Assembly (NCBI RefSeq): GCF_002632465.1
Contig: NZ_NIBS01000010.1
Span: forward strand, 22,565-82,031
Direction of reading: 5' to 3'
DNA: 59,467 bases
DNA from: Xenorhabdus budapestensis
GTDB lineage: Bacteria > Pseudomonadota > Gammaproteobacteria > Enterobacterales > Enterobacteriaceae
The notes under the pieces were generated by a model. That model was not told the origin of the DNA, made no database searches, and saw only the letters and a program-made list of their open reading frames with translations. Made by a program: the position numbers and the translations under genes. This document shows, in pieces, positions 1-8,001 of this stretch. How positions within the stretch are numbered: the stretch's first letter is position 1; every line of letters begins with the position of its first letter.

Positions 1-60
1 CTCTGCAAGATTGAGAAGACCCGCTTTGTGTTTAATAATTGGATTGCTAGTATGTAGCAT
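1..60 (-). CDS. IS481-family transposase, N-terminal fragment (cut by window edge)
   Basis: Reading leftwards from the ATG at 60-58 gives 20 residues beginning MLHTSNPIIKHK and ending GLLNLAE. This matches from memory the start of IS481-type transposases, which continue into a helix-turn-helix and then an rve (DDE) integrase domain. Those domains would lie to the left of the window, so it cannot be judged whether the gene is intact. A purine-rich ribosome-binding site (AAGAGG) sits just upstream but is buried in a hairpin. The family call rests on a short stretch and is from recognition only. Confidence 0.6.
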   Translation of the reverse strand, partial: MLHTSNPIIKHKAGLLNLAE

Positions 61-124
61 GAGAGTTACCTCTTAGTTTCTTTGATTTAAGATTCAGCAT
101 CTTTAATCAAAGCGGGTAACTCTC
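61..124 (-). promoter_or_regulatory. Hairpin covering the transposase ribosome-binding site
   Basis: Two perfect nested arms are present: GAGAGTTACC at 61-70 with GGTAACTCTC at 115-124 (10 bp), and CTTTGATT at 80-87 with AATCAAAG at 105-112 (8 bp). On the minus strand the second copy of the outer arm lies directly against the transposase ATG, next to the AAGAGG ribosome-binding site. Long read-through transcripts entering the element could fold and hide the start, as described for IS10 and IS50. That role is inferred. Confidence 0.55.
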
Positions 125-235
125 TTCTTTTCAAATCGAAGTGTCAGATCTAGTCTGAACTAATACATATTTAGAACCAATCAACACGTTGAATGCATGA
201 CCCAAATCTGCTAATCCCCGCTTGTGCTATTTTAC

Positions 236-254
236 CTCGCCCTAAAAGGGCGAG
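236..254. terminator. Hairpin downstream of the DUF1348 gene
   Basis: CTCGCCCT (236-243) and AGGGCGAG (247-254) form a perfect 8-bp G+C-rich stem with a 3-base loop, about 107 bases past the stop codon of the minus-strand gene at 361-840. No long T-run follows on either strand, so termination is only probable. Confidence 0.4.
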
Positions 255-360
255 ATTTGTCACGCTTATTCGTCATAACTACTTACAGTAGCAATAAATT
301 TTGGCTTGCATTCTTCCAAACTTGCCCACCAGTTTCCTTTGGCAATTATGCGACTGCAAT

Positions 361-840
361 TTATAGACCTAATTCACTGAGTCCAGGGTGATTATCTGGA
401 CGACGTCCCAAAGGCCAATGGAATTTACGTTCATCCTCATTAATAGGCATATCATTGATACTTGCAAAACGGTTGACCATCATGCCGTTTTCATCAAATT
501 CCCAATTCTCGTTACCATATGAACGAAACCAATTTCCTGAATCATCATGCCATTCATAAGCATATCTTACAGCAATTCTGTTTCCCTCCACTGCCCATAG
601 CTCTTTAATCAAACGATAATCCTGCTCTTTTCTCCATTTTCGGATTAGTAAATCTTTTGCTTCATTCCGGCCATTTACGAACTCTGTTCTATTTCGCCAT
701 TTGGTATCTTTGCTATATGCCAGAGCAACTTTAGCTGTATCACGAGTATTCCAACTATCTTCAGCAATACGGACTTTCTGCATTGCAGTTTCATAAGTAA
801 ATGGTGGAATAGGGATTCTTTTTTCAAAGGATTCAGACAT
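361..840 (-). CDS. DUF1348 / nuclear transport factor 2-like (SnoaL-fold) protein
   Basis: The 159-residue protein has the typical length and composition of DUF1348 proteins, small cone-shaped alpha+beta folds of the NTF2-like superfamily. Recognisable stretches are [20 protein letters not shown] near residues 27-46, then WRNR and a C-terminal part rich in tryptophan and asparagine ([11 protein letters not shown]). No catalytic function can be assigned from sequence; relatives are annotated only as hypothetical or nuclear transport factor 2 family proteins. It is divergent from the TetR gene at 1096, and two palindromes in the shared 255-base gap suggest that the TetR protein controls it. That pairing is common for TetR repressors and their target enzyme genes, so a role in handling a small molecule is a reasonable inference only. 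Confidence 0.8.
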   Translation of the reverse strand: MSESFEKRIPIPPFTYETAMQKVRIAEDSWNTRDTAKVALAYSKDTKWRNRTEFVNGRNEAKDLLIRKWRKEQDYRLIKELWAVEGNRIAVRYAYEWHDDSGNWFRSYGNENWEFDENGMMVNRFASINDMPINEDERKFHWPLGRRPDNHPGLSELGL

Positions 841-977
841 ACTTTCTCCAAAATATTTAACATGTTATGGAAAGAAATTGATAACTTCACCAATCTCTCT
901 TACGTCATCCGCAGTAAATAGATTATTTCACTTTCAGATTAACAATCTGCAATAAAGTCCAATAGGTATGATACCAT

Positions 978-1020
978 GTGTACAAACTTGTACACCCAGA
1001 TAAATGTACAGATCTGTACA
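978..1020. promoter_or_regulatory. Twin palindromic operators between DUF1348 and TetR genes
   Basis: GTGTACAA-AC-TTGTACAC (978-995) and TGTACAGATCTGTACA (1005-1020) are both perfect inverted repeats sharing TGTACA half-sites. Their centres are 26 bp apart, about two and a half helical turns. They lie between two divergent genes, the usual place for a TetR-family operator that represses both its own gene and the neighbour. The binding protein is inferred to be the product of 1096-1632. Confidence 0.65.
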
Positions 1021-1095
1021 CACAAAAACAACCTTAGATTTACCCTAAAAGCTATCTTTTATAGAACTAGATCGAATAACTAACAAGAAAATATT

Positions 1096-1632
1096 ATGAG
1101 TAAAAAAGAACACATCCTAGATATTGCCGAGTCACTATTTAATAAATTTGGCTACAACGTTGTTGGCGTCGATTTGATAAGAGATCAGGCGAATGTATCA
1201 AAAACCTCCATGTACCGTTACTTTGGTTCCAAAAATAAGCTGATCGAAGGAATGCTATTCAGACGCCATCAGAGGTTTAAAAAAGAACTCACTATTGCTG
1301 TGTCTTCAACAGAAGGAATCGAAAACAAACTCAATGCCATCCTGGATTGGCATTTTTCATGGTTTGCTACAAAAGATTTTCAAGGGTGCCTGTTTATGCA
1401 TGCTTTGGCTGAATTCAAAGGACACGATGAAGCTATCGTTAAACAAGCTCAACAACACAAAACATGGTTAAAGTCACTGCTATTATCAGTTTTCTTAACA
1501 GTCTCAAAAGATACGGAATCCAAAGCAGAAGCGTTGATAACATTTATTGAGGGAATGATAGTTAGAGCTGAGTTCGGGGAAGTTGTCGGTCATGAAGAAT
1601 GCTATCGCACGATGGCTTACCGCTTGATTTAA
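1096..1632 (+). CDS. TetR/AcrR family transcriptional regulator
   Basis: The 178-residue protein has the one-domain-plus-one layout of TetR repressors. The N-terminal helix-turn-helix (about residues 5-50) contains ILDIAESLFNKFGYNVVGVD and the recognition-helix pattern VSKTSMYRYFGSKNKLIEGM. The C-terminal ligand-binding part (about 70-178) has the ordinary helical character and includes FQGCLFMHALAEF. It faces the DUF1348 gene across a gap holding two palindromes, which suggests autoregulation and control of that neighbour. The inducer cannot be predicted. It is slightly shorter than the usual 190-200 residues but looks complete. Confidence 0.85.
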   Translation: MSKKEHILDIAESLFNKFGYNVVGVDLIRDQANVSKTSMYRYFGSKNKLIEGMLFRRHQRFKKELTIAVSSTEGIENKLNAILDWHFSWFATKDFQGCLFMHALAEFKGHDEAIVKQAQQHKTWLKSLLLSVFLTVSKDTESKAEALITFIEGMIVRAEFGEVVGHEECYRTMAYRLI

Positions 1633-2231
1633 GATGTTAAACTTGTTCATAAAATTAAGGTTATTCAGTCTCTTAACCAGCAGAGCTGACTAAGAGACTG
1701 ATTACCATATAAGAACAAAAAGTGTTCTAAGATTACCCTGGTGTTGGGCGAGTCAAAACTAACTATTCAAAATAATGAAAATATTTGTCTACATAAAAGG
1801 CAGTGAAGATGCACTACCTGATACTCAGACAAAACCTTAATTATAACTTATATTTTTACAGACAAATTAATACACCAGACGCACGATAAAATCAACAAAT
1901 AAAAGTTCAAATGTTGATTTTTATACTCAATCTCGGCGTCATTATTTGATACATAAAAAAATAAAACATAGCACAAAATCTCATATTTGATTGATTTTAA
2001 TAAATAAAATAAAAATTCGTTGCACTAACTATTAAATATAAAAAAACAAACGCATCTGATAAAATTTCTTACATAGATGATGTGAATATGAAAAGAACTA
2101 CTGTATAACTGTACGGAAATTGTAGCAGCCTTCTAGTCACAATCTGGTTTCAAAAACGTACCAGCCAGCAACTAGCTTCATTCGCATCGCAAGATGTTAT
2201 ACAACATAAAATAGGATTCAATCGAGGAAAT
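1633..2231. other. A+T-rich intergenic stretch, no gene seen
   Basis: About 600 bases between the TetR gene and the VUT transporter terminator. A perfect 10-bp inverted repeat (CAGTCTCTTA 1666-1675, TAAGAGACTG 1691-1700) follows the TetR gene by 33 bases and may end its transcript, but it has no T-run. A second small hairpin (AGAACA, TGTTCT) lies at 1712-1728. No reading frame with a ribosome-binding site and plausible composition was found in the rest. Confidence 0.5.
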
Positions 2232-2256
2232 AGCATGGAGAAAAACTCTCCATGCT
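2232..2256 (-). terminator. Hairpin terminator after the VUT transporter gene
   Basis: AGCATGGAGA (2232-2241) and TCTCCATGCT (2247-2256) form a perfect 10-bp stem with a 5-base loop, starting 5 bases beyond the transporter stop codon. The following bases on the minus strand are only moderately T-rich. Confidence 0.6.
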
Positions 2257-2261
2257 GCTCA

Positions 2262-3125
2262 TTAATGTGTGGTGTTAACAACCCAACGATTGAATAAATA
2301 ACGCGAACCGTAAGCGGGGAAGACATTAAATAGTGCAAAGAAAATTTTAATTAATATCTGAATAATCATCATTGCAATAATTTGATTTAATGGAAGTTTT
2401 CCGTAGAACGCAACAAAACAGAAAACAAAACTATCAAGAATCGACGCGATGAAAGTACTGAAAAATACTCTTAGTGCTAAGAATCGGGAATTTGTCATGG
2501 CTTTTAACTTACACAAGACATATGAATTGACTAGTTCAGATACTAAAAATGACAACGAGGAAGCAAAAATCGCTGATAGGATATGGTTCATCAAATCATT
2601 GTATTGATCATTCAAACTCCAATTTGGAATAGCTGGTAAGCTCGTCGATATACTCAATAATGAGACTATGATCAGGTTAGAAGCCAGCGACATATATATT
2701 GCTTTTCTTGCTAATCTGAACCCATAAAATTCACTGAGTAAATCAATGACTAAAAAAGAAAAAGGGTAAATGAAAGTACCCGGAGTAACGATGATATCAA
2801 AATATTCGATATAAACAGGCTTGGCTGCTGCTATGTTACTGAAAGTATAGAAAATTGCCAGCAATAAGGCGAGAAGTGAATAAACAACCCAAGACTTTTC
2901 ATTTCGTTCTTCAATTTCATAGATTGAGGGAGAATTTGGAAAGCTGGAGTATATCTTCCTGTAGAGTGATTTTGTTTCGTGATTATCAAAATCATCCGCT
3001 ATTTCACTCTTTTCTAGCTCCTTTATATTAATCCTTAAAACTTTTCCGGTTGATGAAATCAATACATTCGCTGTATTATTCTGACTGTTGAATCCTAGTA
3101 ATTTATATTTTTTTCCCATACCCAA
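2262..3125 (-). CDS. VUT-family (YhhQ-like, queuosine precursor) transporter with N-terminal extension
   Basis: The 287-residue protein has a soluble N-terminal region (about 1-78) followed by about six membrane segments. The motif VIDLLSEFYGFRLARKAIYM near residues 125-144 is the hallmark of the VUT/YhhQ family, which imports queuosine precursors such as preQ0 and preQ1. E. coli YhhQ is about 221 residues, so the first 70-80 residues are an addition of unknown function with no motif I recognise. The gene begins inside the end of the upstream XRE regulator (overlap of 23 bases from 3125, or 17 from the next Met at 3119), so the two are translationally linked. Substrate specificity is inferred from the family; the extension could regulate or gate the carrier. 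Confidence 0.8.
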   Translation of the reverse strand: MGMGKKYKLLGFNSQNNTANVLISSTGKVLRINIKELEKSEIADDFDNHETKSLYRKIYSSFPNSPSIYEIEERNEKSWVVYSLLALLLAIFYTFSNIAAAKPVYIEYFDIIVTPGTFIYPFSFLVIDLLSEFYGFRLARKAIYMSLASNLIIVSLLSISTSLPAIPNWSLNDQYNDLMNHILSAIFASSLSFLVSELVNSYVLCKLKAMTNSRFLALRVFFSTFIASILDSFVFCFVAFYGKLPLNQIIAMMIIQILIKIFFALFNVFPAYGSRYLFNRWVVNTTH

Positions 3126-3717
3126 ACCGCTCTTCCATTATATCCCCAATCACTATCAAATCATCTGCATTTTCAATATAAAACTCGCTGATATGAAACT
3201 TTTTCTGTTTTGGTTCGAAACATAACTTAGGATTATCGCTTTGATAATTACCTCTCCTAACTATTAATAAATCACCAGCATTATATTTACCTGAAAAATC
3301 ATTCTCAAGTAAAATGGCGACGATATTAGGGCCAAAACCAAAATAATAAGTCAGCTCTCTTCCAACGATCAGGGAACCAATTTTACTTTCAAAGAATTCG
3401 GCAGTGACACATTCAGATTGCCTAAACAACGGCACAGCGCTGGGATTCATATTACCTTCATAAGAAACAATCGCATCAATACGTTCTTTTTCTGCTATAT
3501 CAGTTGTCTCTATTTCACTATACGAAACACCAAAAAAGTTGGATACTTTCTGGATAGTTGAAGAGTGAACACTTTGTACTCGACCATCTAAGATATTGTA
3601 GATAGTTGTACGATTAAGCCCGGTCCGATCACAAAGTGATACTCTGCTTTCCCCTCTGGAATCAAGTAAATATTGTAGATTTTTTCTCAGGTATTCCATT
3701 TTTTGTTTTTTATACAT
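3103..3717 (-). CDS. XRE-family regulator with an S24-like C-terminal domain
   Basis: From the ATG at 3717 the protein has 204 residues; an upstream ATG at 3765 is possible but would add 16 residues before the DNA-binding domain. Residues about 5-60 form a lambda-repressor-type helix-turn-helix (SRVSLCDRTGLNRTTIYNIL). The C-terminal half resembles the S24 peptidase fold of LexA and CI (VPLFRQSE, later SGKYNAGDLLIVRRGN), but the usual Ser-Met catalytic context is not evident, so it may only sense or dimerise. It overlaps the VUT transporter gene downstream and most likely controls that pair. The signal is unknown; a queuosine-related molecule is a guess based on the partner. Confidence 0.75.
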   Translation of the reverse strand: MYKKQKMEYLRKNLQYLLDSRGESRVSLCDRTGLNRTTIYNILDGRVQSVHSSTIQKVSNFFGVSYSEIETTDIAEKERIDAIVSYEGNMNPSAVPLFRQSECVTAEFFESKIGSLIVGRELTYYFGFGPNIVAILLENDFSGKYNAGDLLIVRRGNYQSDNPKLCFEPKQKKFHISEFYIENADDLIVIGDIMEERFGYGKKI

Positions 3718-3765
3718 AGCAATGCCTAGAAAGTATTTAATCGGTTCACATAATATCGCATACAA

Positions 3766-5515
3766 AAAATATTTCTCTTTGAAGCATTACAAAAACCACT
3801 TTTATAAAAAAACACTTATTGATTAAAATATACTAATAAACAGAATTTAAATTTACTTGAAATAATAAATAATCACATAAATACAATCAATAATAATATC
3901 CCATATTTTTGCATAAGAAAGAAGATTACCTTTAAAAAAATTATCTTTCTGATACTTTATTTTCTTATCAATTCTAGTAAATTAACACAAATACAATTCT
4001 TTAGCGTAATTTATTAATCCGGTTGAGTTAATTGAAAAAATAATTACACTTTTCTTCAAGAACCTTGAAACAAAAAACACTAATCACTTTGACATAATTT
4101 TCATTAAGAATGAACATAAACCCCTATATCTTTAGATGTAAATTTTCAAGGATTATCTAAAAATACTTTAATTTTTTAAAAGGAAGATTTTATTCTCATA
4201 TAATGTTTTATGAGAAAGACTACATACCTAACTCTTACTTTTCAAAAAAATCATAATTCAATAAAGTCAGTCTATATATCATATTATTAACTTTAGCTTT
4301 ATTTGAAGCCCATCCAAAAGCTATATTATCATCCATACTCCAGAGGATCCACTCACTTATTACCACATTAAATCTTTAAATCCACAGGATATATAAAAAA
4401 TTAGAGATTTAACTTTATATAATTTATGAAATAAAAAATAATCATTGTGTATTATTAGACTAACTTTAACTATATTTTTAACATCTCATCAAATTAAAAA
4501 ATTTATATAAAGAGTGTTTAGTTAAATATTTAACAAAACCCATAGTAATGAATTATAAAAACAATAATCTCTACTCTATATTTAACAGTACCATACATAA
4601 ATAACATTTTTTAGTACAATATTATATTTTTTATTATATATATCAATTTTGATTTCCACACGGAAAACTAAAAAAATCACATAAAGTTAAAATAACCAAT
4701 GCGATTAATTAAAAGAAATCAATGTTGATTAGAAATTGGTAAGAAATAATTATAATAAAGATTAAAATAAGAACAAATAGTTCTAAAAATAAAAAATAAA
4801 TTTTTGTTACCATTTAGGCGGCTACCTCTTCAAAGTAAAGAGCGGCTATTCATATAAAAAAACCTATCTATATTTTATTCTGTTCTAATAAGAATACTTA
4901 CTAGGTGACAGATGGATTTTTTTTTGCTAAATAACAGAACGTAATTTAATAAGGTTAGAGGCCCAAAATCATCTACTCTTTTTTAGGTGTTTTTTTATAT
5001 CATCATATACCTTAGAGAAAGCAACTTATGGTTTTCAGTATTCTATTTTTTTCACTACATACAAAAGCAATCAAAATGAAAACACTGAAAACCACCAAAA
5101 AAATTGATCCAAGTAAAAATAATGTAATTTATATGTGAAATTATTTTAAGGTTAATATTTATGAAACTTACGTATTTTGAAGATAAATGCTGAAGAGAAC
5201 AGTTTTCTAGATATCTAGAAAAACCTTGCGTACTTCCTTTATATCAAAACATAAGTGTAAGTAAATTTCCCTGGTAATGCCCTAACTGGTCGCTATATTT
5301 TTTTAATAATATCAAATAGATTGGAACAGAAAATATTACGGAACGGTGAATTTCGCACTCTTCTGTCCCTTTAGTTAAATATAAGCATTTTTTATATAAA
5401 ATTAAACGGGTGAAAAACACTCTTGAAATAAAGTTAAAAAAATGATATTGGCTAGGTTAGGACATTAATTTCACCAAGAAATAATAAAATAAATAATTAT
5501 CTGGAGGAAAAATAT
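3766..5515. other. 1.75-kb A+T-rich gene desert
   Basis: No convincing gene on either strand. Base composition is far more A+T-rich than the flanking operons, typical of acquired or H-NS-silenced DNA. Structures seen: a perfect 20-bp palindrome at 5203-5222 (TTTTCTAGAT repeated inverted), a 10-bp inverted repeat (GGTTTTCAGT near 5031-5040, ACTGAAAACC near 5084-5094), and a CTCATA hairpin near 4195-4214. A short frame from ATG 5161 is stopped by TGA after ten codons. Probably regulatory DNA or a fully decayed region. Confidence 0.5.
5203..5222. promoter_or_regulatory. Perfect 20-bp palindrome, possible operator
   Basis: The arms TTTTCTAGAT and ATCTAGAAAA form an uninterrupted palindrome about 290 bases upstream of the GNAT remnant. 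Exact 20-bp symmetry is more than expected by chance even in A+T-rich DNA. No protein partner can be named. Confidence 0.35.
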
Positions 5516-5922
5516 ATGTCGAAAATAAAACTCCATATTACAGATACTCCAAACTCACAAGATGAAGCATATGTGATCCAAAATACCTGGGCATTTAATG
5601 AACAATACACACCTGTAGATATTCATCCATTATTTCTAAGTATTACTGATGAATTTAACAAAATTATTGCAGGATTAGTCTTCAAAGCTTGGTGGAGCTA
5701 TCTTAAAATTCAATATTTCTGGGTAAGTGAAAAGTATCGACAAAAAGGTTTGGGCAAACAGCTAATACTGAAGCACCAAAACGATATTGTCATATAGCTT
5801 ATGTTGATACTTTTTGTTTCCGAGCAAAAGGCTTTTATGAAAAATTAGGCTATCAAACTTATAGAAAATTAGAAGGGTATACTCGTCAATATACCCGTTT
5901 CTACTTAGCAAAGAATATTTAA
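5516..5922 (+). pseudogene. GNAT-family N-acetyltransferase, frameshifted
   Basis: The first frame (5516-5797) gives an N-terminal GNAT half ending with the acetyl-CoA-binding motif RQKGLGKQLI near residues 79-88, then meets a stop. The normal C-terminal half continues in the -1 frame, reading CHIAYVDTFCFRAKGFYEKL and ending LAKNI before TAA at 5920-5922. Together they make about 135 residues, the usual size of the family. Loss of one base between roughly 5755 and 5785 explains the break. A good ribosome-binding site (GGAGG) precedes the ATG. It could be a recent mutation, a sequencing error or, less likely, programmed frameshifting; I see no clear slippery heptamer in the right register. Confidence 0.75.
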
Positions 5923-5946
5923 AACATCTAACGATGTGGCACAGAT

Positions 5947-6636
5947 ATGAATTTATCCTTTAAAGATAATGGTTCCTATTTGAAGGGATTAATAGCCATG
6001 ATGGAACATCTTAGTGAACCTTGGGGTATTAAAGATTTGAGTTCACGCCATGTCTATATGAACAAGGCTGCCTATCTCTATACTAATACGCCTCTACAAT
6101 TTGATATAGAAGGAAAATCTGATAACGAATTCCCTGCTGATTGGGCTGAATTAGCAGGGGATCTCACTGAGCATGATAAAAGAACGGAAGAAGCACAAGA
6201 TAGAGTTTCTGTTATAGAAACTCATTATTGGTTCGGAAGAGACTGCTTAACACCTTTCATCAGTGAAAAATTTCCGGTGTATAACGATGACAAAAAGTGT
6301 ATTTGGATAGTTTGGAATGCCAAGCCACTCAATACATTGTCACCATTACAATATATTAACCAACAAAAACCCAGCATCCTGACAACCGGAACCAGCACAA
6401 ACCTTTTTACCAAGGCTGAGCTCGATATCATTTTTTTCATGTTGCATAGGTTTTCAAATAAGGAGATAGCCAAGATCTACAATGTCAGCCATAAAACGAT
6501 AGAAAATCGAATATACAACATCTACCAAAAAGCTAATGTCCATTCTCTCCAACAGTTTGAAGAGTTTTGTAAACATATACATCTAGACAGCTATATCCCT
6601 GAACGCCTGATAACAAAAGGCATCCTTTTTATCTGA
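5947..6636 (+). CDS. PAS4-LuxR solo transcriptional regulator
   Basis: The 229-residue protein has an N-terminal PAS_4-like sensing region (about 10-135, with HVYMNKAAYLYTN) and a C-terminal LuxR-type helix-turn-helix (about 150-215; FSNKEIAKIYNVSHKTIENR). Regulators of this build without a cognate LuxI synthase are especially numerous in Photorhabdus, where they are called PAS4-LuxR solos and are thought to sense host or self-made small molecules rather than homoserine lactones. It starts 24 bases after the GNAT remnant and ends 26 bases before the NCS1 permease gene, on the same strand, so it may be co-transcribed with the permease. Its ligand is unknown. Confidence 0.85.
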   Translation: MNLSFKDNGSYLKGLIAMMEHLSEPWGIKDLSSRHVYMNKAAYLYTNTPLQFDIEGKSDNEFPADWAELAGDLTEHDKRTEEAQDRVSVIETHYWFGRDCLTPFISEKFPVYNDDKKCIWIVWNAKPLNTLSPLQYINQQKPSILTTGTSTNLFTKAELDIIFFMLHRFSNKEIAKIYNVSHKTIENRIYNIYQKANVHSLQQFEEFCKHIHLDSYIPERLITKGILFI

Positions 6637-6662
6637 ATTATATCGCAGAATAACTGAATATC

Positions 6663-7946
6663 ATGATTAACGTTGAAGACTACCCACTTAGCCGAATGCC
6701 ACAACAACAGCGCTTATCTCTGCTGAGCGTGGCTATCGTTCATATGGGCATGTTAACAGCATTAGATCAGTTTATGCTTGGAGCTGTCCTCGGCAGCTCC
6801 ATGACACTGACAAATGCGTTTATTGTTATTTTTATTGGCAGCCTGATCTTTGGTATTGTAACTTTTGGGCTTGGCTTTGCAGGTATGCGAGAGGGGTTAT
6901 CTGGCAGTTTACTGGCACGGTGGTGTGGTTTTGGTCGAATCGGTTCGGTGTTAATTGGCCTTGTTATTGCTGTCAGCTTATTAGGCTGGTTTGGCATCCA
7001 AAATGCTATTTTTGCTAAATCTTTTAACTTTGCCTCCGGGAATAAACTCGGATTTGGTTTAGCTGCGGCAATATCCGGTACTTTATTGACGACATTAGTC
7101 GCTTTTGGTTTTAAGGCATTACGGTTTACTGCCAGAATTACTGTCCCCATGTTTATTCTTCTGGTTGTTTATATCTCTACCATCGTATTATCAGGCGGTT
7201 CAGGTCAACATTGGTATGAGATTTTAAATCTGCCTCATTCAGATGAAACTCTGTCCATCAGTGCAGGTATTACGATAGTTGTTGGGGGTGCGATTGTTGC
7301 CAGTCTGATGACCCCGGATCTGACACGCTATACCAAATCAGGAAAACATGTTTTTGGGATCACTTTGCTGACAATTATTGCTGGTGAATTTGTCATCAAT
7401 AGTCTGGCAATTTTAATCGCGAAAGCATTAAATACTGCTGATGTCGTGACTATTATGTCACAAGTCGCAGGTGGTGCAGGTTTGTTCGTTGTCGTATGCT
7501 CAACATTAAGAGTTAATGATCTGAACTTATACTCTTCATCATTGGGAATTATTAATGCTGTCGAAGGTATCACCGGTAAAAAATTACGCTATCCTCCTAC
7601 AACAATCATAATTGGAATATTAGGAACTTTGTTTTCCATTCTCGGCATTTTAGACCGATTTGTAGATTTTCTTACTGTACTTGGTGTTGTTTTCCCACCA
7701 ATATTGGGCGTAATGTTAGTTGATTATTATATCTTGCGCTCTTATCGCAAAGTATTAGATGAAAGTAAACAAAAAGGTAATCTTCCAGACGAAACTCCGA
7801 CTATCGGCTGGGCAGCAATAATCGCCAGTGTTGTAGGTAGTGTTATTGGATTAACTATTGAATGGGGAGTACCAACAATTAATTCATTACTGACGGCAAG
7901 TGTGGTTTATTGGTTAATTAAATGTGCCTTTAAACGCCTCTCATAA
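6663..7946 (+). CDS. NCS1-family purine/cytosine permease (CodB-like)
   Basis: The 427-residue protein is almost entirely hydrophobic, with about 12 predicted membrane segments, the usual NCS1 size and topology. Family-type stretches include GLGFAGMREGLSGSLLARW near 75-93, the GLVIAVSLLGWFGIQ segment near 100-114 and MTPDLTRYTKSGKHV near 218-232, typical of CodB-like symporters for cytosine or purines. The substrate cannot be fixed from sequence. It follows the PAS4-LuxR regulator by 26 bases and converges on iolB, with a hairpin between them. It has no obvious metabolic link to inositol; a nucleobase or related ring compound is the likeliest cargo. Confidence 0.8.
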   Translation: MINVEDYPLSRMPQQQRLSLLSVAIVHMGMLTALDQFMLGAVLGSSMTLTNAFIVIFIGSLIFGIVTFGLGFAGMREGLSGSLLARWCGFGRIGSVLIGLVIAVSLLGWFGIQNAIFAKSFNFASGNKLGFGLAAAISGTLLTTLVAFGFKALRFTARITVPMFILLVVYISTIVLSGGSGQHWYEILNLPHSDETLSISAGITIVVGGAIVASLMTPDLTRYTKSGKHVFGITLLTIIAGEFVINSLAILIAKALNTADVVTIMSQVAGGAGLFVVVCSTLRVNDLNLYSSSLGIINAVEGITGKKLRYPPTTIIIGILGTLFSILGILDRFVDFLTVLGVVFPPILGVMLVDYYILRSYRKVLDESKQKGNLPDETPTIGWAAIIASVVGSVIGLTIEWGVPTINSLLTASVVYWLIKCAFKRLS

Positions 7947-7961
7947 TGATAATCCTTGATG

Positions 7962-7986
7962 TATTGCTCCCCGTTTGGGAGCAATA
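7962..7986. terminator. Hairpin between the convergent permease and iolB genes
   Basis: TATTGCTCCC (7962-7971) and GGGAGCAATA (7977-7986) form a perfect 10-bp stem with a 5-base loop in the 55-base gap between two converging genes. It is probably a shared terminator, though T-runs are short on both sides. Confidence 0.6.
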
Positions 7987-8001
7987 ATTGGAGCACAGCC
8001 C

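Larger units (their letters stand above)
1..160 (-). mobile_element. Truncated end of an IS481-family insertion sequence
   Basis: The window opens inside an insertion sequence running off the left edge. Seen: the first 20 codons of an IS481-type transposase on the minus strand, a hairpin just upstream of its start (61-124), and a short inverted motif at 144-158 (TCAGA-N5-TCTGA) that may lie in the terminal repeat. The outer boundary near 160 is a guess because the other end of the element is outside the window and no target duplication can be checked. Confidence 0.6.

Noticed and set aside
5730-5797. Programmed -1 frameshifting in the GNAT gene
   Set aside because: No slippery heptamer in the correct register was found, so simple mutation is preferred.
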